A stretch of DNA of 64,000 nucleotides from Camellia lanceoleosa (GCA_025200525.1 CM045763.1:153022246-153086245); one strand, 5' to 3'; counted from the first letter of the stretch, positions 10,740 to 22,800 are shown. The notes: a model not told the origin generated them from the sequence alone. A program made the numbers and translations.

Positions 10740-11770
10740 AGCATGTCTTGGCTGCATTTTATGTTTATTATGCCCTAATATGACATTGCTAAGTGTTGGT
10801 TTTGGTCCCTTATGCATGCTTAGCATAGTTGCCATGTAATGCCTTGTATTGCCTTAACATGCCTTAGGTTGTTAGCCCTAACTTTAGCATGCTTTAGGCT
10901 TAGATTTGTGAATGTTTTGTGCTTATTTTGACATGTTCTAGCTCTGTCCATAGTCATTTGGGTTGATCTTGGCATGCATTATATAGCCCCTTTGCATTTT
11001 AGGCTTGCTAGCCTTTGAGCATGCATAGATAGCATGTGTTGCTTACCTTATTTTGATGGTTTGGAACCATTTAGCATGTCATTTCAGTCCCTTTGGTGTG
11101 CTTGTATGCTTGCCTTAGTTGCCTCTTTAATGCTTTAAAAGCATGTGTTGTATGCCTCATGTTTTAGCATTTGTGCATGCCTTTGGATTCATGCCATTTA
11201 GATGCCGTCTAAGTGGTCTTTTGGGCTTAGTTTTATGTGTTAAAACTCTGTTTTTAATTGGTTAAATGTTACCATGTGTGGTTGTAATATGTGTGGTTCA
11301 ATGCCTCATTGGTTTGCATTAAGTACTTGGGCCACTTGTAGCATGATTAGTTTGCTTTGTTGCTTGGTTTAGCATCATATTTAGCATGATTTTCAGAGCT
11401 TTCTATGCATGCTAATTGTCCATGTTTAACTCATTTCAAGTGTTCTTGAATGTTGTCTTGTTTAAGCCTAAGTGTTGGATTATGTATGCTTGCATGTGTA
11501 CATGTGTTGTATGTATCTTAATCTTCACTTCTATAGCATTTGGCCACTGTTTTGAGCCTTTTTAGAGTTGCCCAATTCATGTTTAAGTCCATCCTTCAAT
11601 TGGTTTGCATGCTTATCTTGCATGTTCACTTGTATGCTTGAATAGGTATATTGGGTTGCTCATATTGCATACTAGTTGACATGCTTAAGACTTCATTGCA
11701 TTGACATGCATGCTAAGCCTCTTGACCAAGTCATGATGGAGGTTTAGCACCCTTGTTTGTTTGTTTGCAT
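10740..11770 (+). repeat. CATG-rich degenerate repeat region
   Basis: The tetramer CATG occurs dozens of times, mostly as GCATG or TGCATGC, together with TTAG and CCTT phrases. No unit length is fixed. The same texture appears on the other strand in the relative (about 53260-53860), so it belongs to the LTR family. Confidence 0.7.
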
Positions 11771-11984
11771 TACATGCATTTGAAATCAAAATTGCACTCT
11801 TGGTTCTTTGGGCCATCATGCATCGAAATGCGTGATTGGTGGTCCGAGAACTGAGGCACATATTCCTTTGAGTCAAAAACATGATAAGGAGTGTGTTTGG
11901 TGCATACATGCTTTGAATTACATTGCCATGCAAGTTGTGTCCTCTGTTCTTTGTGAGTTGCTTGTGTTCTCTGAGCATTTTGTG

Positions 11985-12110
11985 CCGGCAAGCCTTTATT
12001 TAGTACCGACCGGCCGTGATATCTTGGCAGCCGATGGATGAATTCAGTGCCGGTGGCCACATCCTTCAGCCGGTGGTGTTCTACTCCAGCCGGTGGTAAT
12101 CTCCAGTGCC
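11985..12110 (+). repeat. Second cluster of CCGG near-palindromes
   Basis: GTGCCGGCAAG, GTACCGACCGGCCG, GTGCCGGTGGCCAC, CAGCCGGTGGTG and CAGCCGGTGGTAAT follow within about 110 bp. The inverted relative has the matching cluster at 52912-53003. Confidence 0.75.
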
Positions 12111-13384
12111 CAAGGAAGTATTCCTGAAGTTTTGGCAGTCTTGTGAGATGGAAAGCAGGGAAAACAGAGGCAATCATGCATGGCAGTGCGATTCCGAGCG
12201 AGTCCCGGGCGTGGGATACATCTTGCCCTCTTCCCGAGGCATTTACTGCTTTAATTAACTTAGTTAATTTGTTAATTAATTTAGTGAATTTGTAATATTT
12301 AATTAGCTTGCGTAGTTAATTAATCTGTAATATTTATTTGGTCCCTCCGTGTGAGGGCGTATTTGTAATAAGCGTGCGTGAGTGGGTGTATGTCTTCCAA
12401 CCCCCATTTCTTTCTCCCTTTTATTTACCTGCTTATGATGGTAGATTAGGGCACGTTTACTTTTAGCATACCTTATGCTATGCATGCGTGCATCCATGCA
12501 TTTGTTGACATGCATCGGGCTCGGTACATCATACAAACTGCATTGTATTTTCAATTCCAAATTGAATACGTGCATCGAACAAGGTGCATTTCACATGCCA
12601 TCTTTAGGGTTAGCCGAGCCTACTCTAAATTGCATCCTTGCCTGTGTTGTATTAGCCACTTAACATGAACTAGGACATGCATGTTTGCTAACTAGTTTAT
12701 TGTTTTGGCACGGAGTACGATGTAAGTATTTTACGCTTTAGCATACCACATGCGTGTGAATGTTGCCATGACAGTATGCTTACCATGCGGCTAAATGCTT
12801 ATGTGAGATAAACTGTTTGAATGCCTGTGGATGGAGGTTGGATTGCTTGAGTTGGAATAACTCGTTGAAATCTGTATTTTAGCCTACTCGCGAGTAGCAA
12901 TTTCAAGTTATTTTCAAAACAAACGGATATGCAATGTTTGTTTCCAAATTAGGCGATCTAGTCTATACTTGTTTGCTGTGCGCATAACATAGTAATTCTA
13001 GGTTAATAATTGGAATAAGAACACATAACGTTTTCAAAATCGGATATCACGGTTAGTAGAGGCCGGTCTTCGGACCGGGCGAAAGGGGGTGCTCATAGCT
13101 GACCTTCCCCGATCGTACCCAAGCTCCCGAGCCAAGACCACTTTGGTGATGGCGGACCGCGTGGCCTTGACCAGAGTCGGGGTTTCTAAATTTTCCATTT
13201 TAAAATATTTAGGTGGCGACTCATGTCAACCGCAAAGCAGTCCATGTTTGGCACTACTTTTCAAAAAATCTGTTTTTCTTCAAAACGATTTGCCGGATTT
13301 GGACTCTTTGGTTCAGATTTAGAACCGTGACACAAAAAGGAGTCCGAACTGTAGCGAGGTCCCCCGCGGACGTGTTACAGGTGC

Positions 13385-15855
13385 ACTTTATTTTGTTACT
13401 TTCATTGATGATTATTCAAGGAAAGTTTGGGCTTTTCTACTAAAAACTAAAGATCAAGTTCTAGAAAAATTTAAGCTTTTTCAGGCCATGGTTGAAAGAG
13501 AAACAGGACAAAAATTGAAGTGCATCCGATCAGACAATGGTGGTGAATACATTGGGCCATTTGATGAGTATTGTCGCAGCCAAGGTATTCGGTACCCAAA
13601 GACAGTTAAGAAGACTCTTCAACAAAATGGCGTTGCCGAGAGGATAAACCGCACCATTGTGAAAAGAACAAGGTGTTTGCTTTCACAAGCTAAATTGCCA
13701 AGATCTTTTTGGGGTGAGGCAATGAAGACAGCGGTTGATGTGATCAACTTGTCTCCTTCCTATCCTTTGAATGATGATGTTCCTGAAAGAGTTTGGACCA
13801 GCAAAAATGTGTCTTATGAGCACTTGAGAGTGTTTGGTTGCCGAGCTTTTGTTCACATTCCAAAGGATGAGAGGTCCAAGCTTGATAGTAAGTCAAGACA
13901 ATGTATTTTTCTTGGCTATGGGCGTGATGAGTTCGGGTATAGATTGTGGGATTCGGTCGACAAGAAAGTCATTCGAAGCCGTGATGTTGTGTTTCTTGAA
14001 GACCAAACAATTAGACTTTGGCAAAGGTGATCAACCGGAGCCAAAAACTAGTGACCTCATTGACATGGATCCATCTCCTTCATCTTCAATTGATGATAAA
14101 AATGAGGGAGATATGCAGCCACCCATTGAAGATGTAGAGGATGATACTAATCCTAATGAAATTGAGCCAGAAATTGAGGAAGAACATCCAACTCAAGAAT
14201 CGCCACCACAACTTGAGTTGAGGAAATCTATAAGGGACCGACAACCTTCAAGAAAGTATCCTCCCAATGAGTTTGTGTTGATTTCCGATCAAGGGGAGCC
14301 TGAAAGCTACCAAGAAGCAATTGAGTATGCAAAGAAAGATGATTGGAAAAAGGCCATGGAAGAGGAATTGAATTCCTTACTTGAAAATCACACTTATGAT
14401 TTAGTGAAGTTGCCTAAGGTGAGAAAAATTCTGAAAAATAAGTGGGTTTTCAAATTGAAGAATGATGGCAAGAATCTAAGATACAAAGCATGTCTTGTTG
14501 TGAAAGGCTTTGGGCAAAAGAAAGGTATTGACTTTGATGAGATTTTCTCGCCGATTGTGAAAATGTCTTCTATTCGGGTTGTACTTGGCATGGCTACAAG
14601 TATGAACCTTGAAGTTGAGCAACTTGATGTGAAGACCGCATTTCTTCATGGTGATCTTGAAGAAGAAATTTATATGGAGCAACCAGAAGGTTTTATAGAG
14701 AAAGGGAAAGAGAAATTTATTTGCAGATTGAAGAAAAATTTGTATGGCCTCAAGCAAGCTCCGCGACAATGGTACAAAAAATTTGACTCTTTCATGATGA
14801 ATAATGGTTTTTCTAAAACCACTTCGGACCATTGTGTGTTTGTGAAAAAATTTCCGGATAACAAATTTATTATTCTTTTGCTTTATGTTAATGACATGTT
14901 AATTGTGGGTCAAGATTCTAGCATGATAAACAAGTTGAAATTGGAGTTGAGCAAGTCTTTTGCTATAAAAGATTTGGGACCGGCAAAGCAAATACTTGGT
15001 ATAAAAATTACTCGTGATCGCAAAGAGTGGTTGATTTGGTTGTCTCAAGAAAGCTACATTGAGAAAGTTCTTGAGAGGTTCAACATGAATAAAGCAAAGC
15101 TGGTTGGGTGTCCATTTGCAGGTCACTTCAAGCTTAGTTTGAATTAATATCCTACAAGTGAGAAAGACAAGGAAGAGATGCAAAAAATTCCTTATGCTTC
15201 AGCAGTTGGTTCTTTAATGTATGACATGGTTTGTACAAGGCCGGATATTGCTCACGCCATTGGTGTGGTGAGTCATTTTCTCTCTAATCTGAGTAAAGAA
15301 CCTTGGGCAGCGGTAAAATGGATTCTAAGATATCTTTGAGGGACTTCGAAGGTGTGTTTGTGTTTTGGGAATGGTAAGCCGATGCTTGATGAGTTCACAG
15401 ATTCTAACATGGCCGGTGATATTGATTCTAGAAAATCTACTTCGGGATATTTGATGACTTTTGCAAGGGGAGCTGTGGCATAGCAATCTAAATTACAAAA
15501 ATGTGTTGCTCTCTCAACTACCGAAACTGAATTTTTTGCCATTACGGAAGCTTGCAAAAAAGAGTTATGGTTGAAGAAATTTTTGTAGGAGTTGGGTTTG
15601 AAGCAAGAAAGGTATGTGTTTTATTATGATAGTCAAAGTACTATTCACTTGAGTAAAAATTCTACTTTTCATTCGAGATCGAAATACATTGATGTGAGAT
15701 ACCATTGGATTCGTGATGTGTTAGATTCGAAACTGTTACAACTCGAAAAGGTTCACACGGATGATAATATTTCGAATATGTTGACTAAGACGTTGTCGAG
15801 GGACAAACATTTGAAGTGTCGAACTTTGGCAAGTATGGTTAATGTCTCCACCTAA
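13385..15855 (+). pseudogene. Copia integrase C-half, reverse transcriptase and RNase H
   Basis: Resumes integrase at F-I-D-D-Y-S-R (second part of the core), then I-R-S-D-N-G-G-E-Y (about 13528) and N-G-V-A-E-R. A frameshift near 14010 joins the linker (acidic, Ser/Pro-rich) to RT: W-V-F-K-L-K, V-K-T-A-F-L-H-G-D-L (about 14630), E-Q-P-E-G-F, L-Y-G-L-K-Q-A-P (about 14740). The catalytic box reads Y-V-N-D rather than Y-V-D-D (about 14884-14895), predicted to abolish activity. A stop at 15145 precedes RNase H, whose pieces include S-T-T-E-T-E-F and H-S-R-S-K-Y-I-D-V-R-Y-H. The frame ends with TAA at 15853-15855, 17 bases before the LTR. Confidence 0.93.
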
Positions 15856-15860
15856 GTCGG

Positions 15861-15872
15861 TAGGGGGAGAAT
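15861..15872 (+). other. Polypurine tract
   Basis: TAGGGGGAGAAT directly precedes the 3' LTR, the usual site for plus-strand priming. Confidence 0.85.
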
Positions 15873-16548
15873 TGTTGGGATATACCTCCTTATTGGAGTT
15901 TGAGACCTAATTGGTTTATTAAAAGAATTTTAATTTGGTTTGGTTTGGTTTAGGTATAATATATTTTTATATATTATATTTGTGGAGACCTAATTCAATT
16001 TGGTAACAACTAGGGTTTTTATTACAAAGTCTAAGATTTAATAATATATATATATTGGTTTTGTTACTTTCTGCCGGTAGGTGTGTGGCTGCCTATTCAT
16101 ATTTGTTGAGATAGTGCTTGGTGCACTTGTGGGTTTGTTATTCAAGCATAAGCTTGCTGTATTGGGGAGCAGAAGTCTTAGATCAAATTTGGTGGTTTCT
16201 GTGCGTGATGTGATGCTATTTTGAAGCTGATTTGGTTTGTTATTTTTAGTCTTCTACAATTCTGGTTTCGAAGACTTTTGTTCATCTATTTGGTGAGGTC
16301 TTTCCTCTTGTTTATTTGTGATTATTTGGAATTCACCTATGGGTGGTTTTATGAGACCATTCGTGTCTCGTTTGTAATCGTTTGGAAACTTTTTGGTTGA
16401 TAGTGGAATCGGATTTCGATCCCGTGGATGTATCTCACATTGAGGGAACCACGTAAAAATTCTTATATTGCTTTTGATTTAATTTTTCTGCATTAGTTTT
16501 TATTCCCATTGATTGATTTACTTGTGGAGAATCATATTTTCCCTAACA
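15873..16548 (+). repeat. 3' LTR of the second Copia element
   Basis: 676 bp, TGTTGGGATAT to CCCTAACA, followed by the TSD TGATT (16549-16553). Mostly transition differences from the 5' copy. Confidence 0.95.
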
Positions 16549-16553
16549 TGATT

Positions 16554-17093
16554 TAGGTTCAAAATGACAACCTAATTTCGTGTAATGGGTTAGTCACTGT
16601 GGAGTTAAATCCTTTTGCCCATTCATTTATATAGTGATATCCTATGGGGAGGAATGTTAAGCTGATGCTTTTAATGACCTAAATGTTGTGAATAGTCAAC
16701 CGTGGTATAGCAAGATACCTTATCTACGTCACTTATGAGTGCGAAGTAGGGCTGCTTCTTTAAGAATTGACGAGACCGAATTCTTTAAAAACACTCACTG
16801 AACCAGGCAAGTGTTCTAGGGTCAAACCGGACACAACAGTAAGAACAGAACGATACTTGGAGTAATTTTTTGTGTGAGATCTATTGTCTCAATTTACACA
16901 AACAGCAGAACAGTTCAAGACATCACATTTACTGATCAGCCAGTAAATCCGATAGGCTTTCACTACAAAAGGTTCAAGGCCAACAACTACCTTTTTCTAA
17001 TCCAGGGTTATTCTATGTGCTCTCTCTTCGAGTCTTTGTTATTAAGTGTTATTCGTTTTTCCTTATTCTGCCAATTTTATTCATGTGAGAGAT
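16554..17093 (+). pseudogene. Continuation of the old Copia pol tail and 3' leader
   Basis: Together with 7376-7391 this gives the end of the old Copia RNase H region (G-D-P-M-I before the insertion; V-Q-N-D-N-L-I-S after). The remaining 500 bases have no gene and lead to a purine-rich GTGAGAGAT in front of the 3' LTR. Confidence 0.7.
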
Positions 17094-18532
17094 TGTTGGA
17101 AGATAATGATTTTTTTGACAACTTTAATTAGAAATTAAAGTGGGATTCAACTGTCAGTTGAGGTGGATCCGAGTGTTTTGTATTCTCTTAAGTGAGAATA
17201 TTACAATATAAAAATGATGGGCCGAAAGCATTGAGTTGTGAATGAGAATTGTCTCATAAAGTAGGCATCAATAAAAGTTGGACTTAGATTTGGACTTAAT
17301 CTTAGCTTGGACTGGGCCTAGGCATGTGCTTGTGTTGGTCCTGGTCCATGTGTTGGGTTTGGTCTTGGACTTAATCTTGGGCTTGGGCTAAGTTGTGTTG
17401 TATTGGGCTTAGCATGTACATGTATTTGAGATTGAGCTTGGATCGGGTTATGACCCAACATCCGTATCCGTTTTGTGAGCCATTTGTTTGAATTATTCAA
17501 ACATCATTGTATATATATTTATTTGTATATATTAAATACATTAGAGTTTTAGGCTTTTTGTAACTCTCATCGTTTGATGATGAAATTAATGACCATATTA
17601 GTGGCCATAGGTTTTCAACCTTTGTAACTCTAACCCTAGGTTTTCAACCTTTGTAACTCAAACCCTAATGGCTAGAGTTGATGGCATTGGTTAATGGCAA
17701 TTTGATGGCCCTATTGATGTTAGCCTTCATGGCCAAGGCTCTCTTCTACTTGTATAAATAGAGGTTTTTCTCCTCCAACTTAGGGGTGGTTTGGGATGTT
17801 CTAAATAAGTGCACTTTTTTAACTTTTTATATATAAAAAAAAATATGTAAACAAATAAAGAAAGTTGGTAGAAAAGTAGAGAGGAGATGTTGATAGATGT
17901 TGATTGATGTGACCCAAATAAGTGTATGTATGCAAAAAAAAGTGTATTTTTTTAGTTCATGCCAAACACCTACTTAGTAGGTTGTTTGAGAGAGGTTTTT
18001 TGTAACGGAAAATTTGTGGTTTCCTTTAGATAAAGTTGGAGATGATTTTTACACCAAATAAATTTTATTTATTTATTTATTTATTTTTGCTAGTCCCTTC
18101 TTTGGTTCTTGTTAGAAAGAGTACTATCATTGTCAAGTTTGCCAAAACTATTCAGAAGGTGTTTCTACTCTAGTTGGTTTCGATCGTCGTATCTTAGGAG
18201 ACAGATGTTGGTGTACCTCCAGCACCCATCGGGAGGCGGTGAATCTGTTTTAAGGAAACTGTGATATCACTCAGACTTTGGTTTGCATCCTTTGTCTTTT
18301 GTTATTGAAAATTTTAAATTTAAATAATTTCTCATATATTATTTTATATGTCCATTTGAATCCATTTTGTAATATGTTCCATAATGTAATCTAGTTCAGT
18401 CTTGTATTTTTTAAATTCTGTAGTTTATTATATATTTCATTCTTTAATAATAATAAAAAATAATTATTTTATCATTTCTATTTAATTTTATTATTATATA
18501 TTTTCTAGTATTATTATGGAAAAATACCAACA
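17094..18532 (+). repeat. 3' LTR of the old Copia element
   Basis: TGTTGGAAGATAATG to ATACCAACA. It contains its own MITE (17783-17973) and a short duplication of TAGGTTTTCAACCTTTGTAA (17604-17660). It lacks both insertions of the 5' LTR. Confidence 0.85.
17783..17973. mobile_element. PIF/Harbinger-like MITE, 191 bp
   Basis: Ends GGGGTGGTTTGGGATG and (reverse complement) GTAGGTGTTTGGCATG, with TTA at 17780-17782 and 17974-17976. The 5' LTR (near 2220) reads ACTTAATAGGTTG with no insert, which is the empty site. Internal phrases with AAGTGCACTTTTTT recur at 49260-49300 and 49440-49470. Confidence 0.88.
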
Positions 18533-19860
18533 TTTTCTTTTCCTTTTCCTTTCGGGCAAGTACGACAGGTTTCAGCCAAATCTAGATTTCGTTTTTCTTC
18601 TCCCGATCGTTGAGCATGATCGACTTAACTCTTTTCGTTGCCCCCTGGCCTCTCACTTTGTTTCTTAATGTCATTTTTAGAATGGATTTTATAATTGCGC
18701 AACTTAAAATTGCATTTTCAAGTTTGTATTCTTTCTTCTCTAATTTGTATTCGAAAATCTCTGTATGTATAGTTGTTTGTATCTCTATATACAAGATGGG
18801 TTGCATGTGAGGGAGGGTGTTGTTTAGCTCATTTGCTAACAACTAAAGCTTTTGGAACTAGTAATGATATAACACATTTTTGAATTCTTGCATCCAAACC
18901 TTGATTCCTGTTCTTTAGTTAGATATGTTATTTTACAAGCCAAATTGTTCTCTAATGGTTCTAGTCTAGTCCCAAAGATGACAAACAATTACCATTCATT
19001 GGTTTCATTTACAGCCCTGAAACAGCGTTGAAATTGTCTCAATACTTAATATTGTTCTCTAGTATTTGATTGCTAGCTGGTGAGGAGACCCATATTTCTC
19101 TCTGTAGGGCTCACGTTTGTTGATGAGTAGGAAGCAACTAATAAACCTTAGAATTTTAATTTTAAATGTCATTTTTAGAATAGATTTTGTAATTGCGCAA
19201 TTTAAAATCGCATTTTTAAAATGCGAGTTTATGTTAAAATTGCATGTTAAAAATATAATTTCAACTTGTCACATCAAAGCGTTGTTATTCATGTCGACTT
19301 GAAATTATATGTTCAAAATGCGATTTCAAAAGTAGATTAATTTCACAAATAATTTGAAAAGTGGATTAATTCTCCAAAAAAAATTTAGAATATTAAAAAA
19401 AAAAAAATTCCCCAAACCAGCCCTAAATGACAAGATCAACAATTTCACAATGATTAATTAACAAGATTGACAAGTGATTTATTGATATTATTATTATAAG
19501 TTAAAAGTTTCATTTTAAAAAAAGAGTCCTGTTATGGTGTACAACTTACGCCTTACACTTACGTCTTTTCTGTTTGTAGTCCTGCTTTTGTTTTCACCTT
19601 CCACTTACACTTTTTGTGTAAGTGGCACATGGTGTGCAACCTTGAGGGTTGCACACTTAAGAAAAGTCCTTAAAAAAAATTAAAATTTTAATAATTTATT
19701 ACAAAGACAGAATCCTAAAATTAATTATTATTATTATTTTTATTATTAATTTTGATTGCACTTTTCAAAAAAAAAAAAAAGGTTCCAAACAAACAAACCA
19801 AATTTATGAAAGTGTAAAGCAAACCCAACAGAGGGAGCTTGACAATCAATCACCATAGCC
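18533..19860. other. Upstream region of the apyrase gene
   Basis: Holds a near-repeat of about 50 bp (18668-18720 and 19166-19215: GTCATTTTTAGAAT... AATTGCGCAA). A MITE-like right end (CCCCAAACCAGCCCTAA) lies at 19409-19425 with no matching left end. A small inverted structure with GTGTGCAAC or GTGTACAAC lies at about 19525-19665. No clear TATA box is seen. It ends with GCCATGG around the apyrase start. Confidence 0.5.
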
Positions 19861-22800
19861 ATGGACTTGTCGAAGCTCCAATCTAGGGTTTCATCTTCCT
19901 ACATCCCACCCCACCGCACTCAGCTCCACCCTCGCACCATCCTCTATCCCAACCCCAGGGCCTCTTCTTCTTCTTCTTCCAATCGAGACAAATGCCTCAT
20001 CCTCTTCGCCTCCCTCTTCGTCTTTCCTTTCCTCTTCTACCTCTTCTACACCGCCCTCGGCGTCCACCAATCCTCCAAATTCGGCGAATCCAAGACCAAT
20101 CTCTTCGGTATCATCATCAATGCCTCCCCAACCCACTCTCGAATTCACGTCTTCGAGTTCCTCAACCCTGGTTCCACCTCTCTTGAGGTGAAGCCGGGGT
20201 TGAGTTGGTTTGCCGGAGATCCAGAAGGGGCTGGAAGGTCGGTTGTGGAGTTGATTGAGTTTGCCAAGAAAAGGGTTCCTAAAAGTGAGTGGAGGAATAC
20301 TAAGGTGCAATTGATGGGTAGTAGTGAGTTGGAGAGGGTGGAATTGGTTGCAAGGGAGGCCATTTTCGAGTCCTGCAGGCGGGTTTTGTGGTCCTCTGGG
20401 TTTTTGTTTAAGAACGAGTGGTTGGCTATAATGGAAGGTTGGTTGGCTGGCTGGCTTTTCTTTATGAATGCTTTTATTTCTCTTTTGAGTTGCTGGTTTT
20501 TATATAATTGAATTGATTATGGGTGTTGCTAGCAAATGTAGTAAGGCAGATAAAACAGAACAACAAGAAAAACTGAAGAAGAATCCAAGCACTTTTTATT
20601 GAATTCTAAACACTTTTCGTTAAAATTAATACAGTTTTCAACTCTTTTCTATTCTGATAATTTTGAAGGTGAGATCTTGCTCATCCACCTATGTTGGGTA
20701 GTTGAGAGACCAGAGATGATCCATTTAGTGTGTTTTGCTGTTCTTTATTACCATGTGGTAAATGCCACGTGATACCTTGGGACTACCAAATTATTTTATG
20801 GATTTATGATCTCATTTATTAAGCTCATTGTTTTGAACATGCTATTTGCTTACTAGTCTTTGGTGAGAACCTTGCATGATGTATCGGACTAGCTATTAAT
20901 GAACTAGGCTTAGGATTCGGCAACTTGGTAATGCAATCTATGTTTATGAGATTTTTTTTTTTTTTTTTTGGGTCTGTACATTATTACCCAATGGTTAGAA
21001 CGGTAATTGATTCTCATGTGTAGAAAGTCTGCTAACTAATTCTCATGCGTGGAAAGTTTGCCAACTACTGATCTAAGTCACATTGTGTATAATCCTGACT
21101 CAGGTCGAGAAGAAGCTCTTTATGCTTGGGTGGCTGCGAACTATGCTCTTGGAAGCTTGGGAGGAGAACCTCAAGATACGACTGGGATTGTTGAACTTGG
21201 TGGGGCATCTCTGCAGGTTCTTTTCATTTTCATAGTGACTTTGCCCATAATTTGTATTCTTGTTTTAGCCGGTGGATACTAGACAGGCACACAAACAAAC
21301 TAGTAATTTACTTGAGTGATGCACAAGTTAAGGTACAAAACTACAAATATGATCTGCTGGATAGGAGGAAGACTGTCCTATGTTCCATGAATTTTTGAAT
21401 GATTAGATTGTCTTATATTTTTATAAAATGGATAGAAAATAATGTAGTAATAAGAAGGAAAACTATATTTGAACTTTCCAGTAACAACATTATAATCATG
21501 TAAAAATTAAAACAAAAATTTACTATAAACATTACACAATTTTAAATTGTCTTTTATAAACTAACAATATTGTAAATTATATATTAATTACACAAGGTGA
21601 CCGCTGGTTATGTATAAATAAATTTTGAAGTCAAATGTAGATGTGTTGGCTGTGTTTGGAAAAGTCTGGCCAAGTCTAATTGTGCCTAAATAGTTGATAA
21701 AAAGAAAATTCTTGTAGGTACATGGTCCATTTCCCCGCATGGTTATGCCAGCACCATGTCATCCTTTCCATGTGCTTGTGTCTCACGTGTCATTCTCTTG
21801 AGGCGAAATTTGGAACAGTAGGGTATCACCACTGTGTCTTGTTGATCCCCTTGGGATCAAATTGTATTGATGAAAGCTAACGTACGTGTGCCTTAACTTT
21901 GAGCCAAGGGAACAAATCTCCTAGAGCCAGTCTCCTAAAGGCACTCCTTATACACTCGCTTGGATGCGCTTGGTCTCCCTTATCTTGGCTGAGCCGTTCT
22001 CTACTCCAGTGTGTCCCTCCTCCAGTCATGACAACTCCCTAGCCATATCTGGGTAGGGCCAAGTGGCTCTCCACCCTAGTCTGTACCTTCTAAGCCTCAT
22101 TATCCCTTCTCTAATGGAACCTTGATGTTCTCATGCTGGCCTAAGTCAATAGGGACCCTCTCAGGTTTTGATGCGGTCATAGGGTGGCTGAGCGCTACCT
22201 TGTCACCCTCATGCGGTACTTTTGGGGTCATGTGGCTTGGGGCTAGGGGTGAGGGTTTATTTGGTCCCACCACCTTTGAAAGACTTGCATTATGTCCTGT
22301 CTTAAACGAAGATAGACCTCCACAAGAATGTATTATAGACGAAGATGAAGGCATGTAGTGTGCTTTGTACCCCTTTGTACTTGAGGAACACATCTCACTA
22401 CCATTGTGGCTAACACTACTACTTGTTACGATCATGTCACTAATGGAGCGTCAATTAGGTAGAGAAAACCCCATCTCATGTGCCCACTTGGGCATGTTCC
22501 CTTAGCATGCCAAGCCAGTGTTATCAAAGGCGCGCCTAGGCGCGCGCCTAGGCGCAGGGCGAGGCGAGGCGCACCTTCTGCGCCTGTCGAGGTGCCAGGC
22601 GAGGCGAGTTGAATAAGGCGAGCGCCTGAGACGCGATCGAGCAAAGCGCGAGGCGCGAGGCGGCGCCTAGTCGCGATCGATGGTTCAAGTTGTAGATCCC
22701 ATCGAGCATCGAGATGAACCTAATCGACCTAATCGAAGGCCTCGTAATCACAGAGGATTACGACTCATGGACCATATAAGCCAAATAGGGCTCAGATAAC

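Larger units (their letters stand above)
9645..13379 (+). mobile_element. Solo LTR, Tat/Ogre-like Ty3/Gypsy, 3,735 bp
   Basis: Begins TGTAGACACCCCATTTTTGA and ends GACGTGTTACA, bounded by GGTGC at 9640-9644 and 13380-13384. Removing it rejoins integrase exactly (H-S-G-A then L-Y-F-V-T-F). There is no second LTR or internal coding, so it fits recombination between two LTRs. A diverged relative lies inverted at 51608-55678. The long LTR, TGTAGACACCCC start and CATG-rich interior fit the Tat/Ogre branch, which is an inference. GGTGGCGACTC (about 13212-13222) resembles the Arg-tRNA PBS of this branch but lies about 160 bp inside the end, which is odd. ORFs inside look like chance. Confidence 0.88.
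7392..16548 (+). mobile_element. Second Ty1/Copia retrotransposon, structurally complete but coding-dead
   Basis: LTRs of equal length (676 bp) at 7392-8067 and 15873-16548 begin TGTTGGGATAT and end TTTTCCCTAACA. A perfect 5-bp TSD, TGATT, lies at 7387-7391 and 16549-16553. PBS, gag, protease, integrase, RT and RNase H follow in Copia order, then a polypurine tract. By eye the LTRs differ at about 37 positions (about 5%), mostly transitions. Gag-pol carries frameshifts and stops, and integrase is split by a 3,735-bp solo LTR. The element sits inside the tail of the old Copia pol. Lineage is uncertain. Confidence 0.95.
1279..18532 (+). mobile_element. Old Ty1/Copia retrotransposon, carrier of the nest
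   Basis: Two related LTRs (1279-2772 and 17094-18532) flank a degenerate Copia pol. They begin T(G/A)TTGGAA and end ATACCAACA. A purine-rich GTGAGAGAT precedes the 3' LTR, as expected of a polypurine tract. Flanks TTTCC (1274-1278) and TTTTC (18533-18537) are a plausible decayed 5-bp TSD. No PBS is recognisable after the 5' LTR, and gag is not recognisable. Pol is recognised from about 5870 and breaks off at 7391 inside its C-terminal tail, where the second Copia element sits; reading resumes at 16554. It is old: there are many stops, and insertions are present in both LTRs. Confidence 0.8.

Noticed and set aside
19891..20310. 139-aa minus-strand ORF (Glu/Gly-rich)
   Set aside because: Antisense shadow of apyrase exon 1, whose plus-strand frame is part of a conserved protein.
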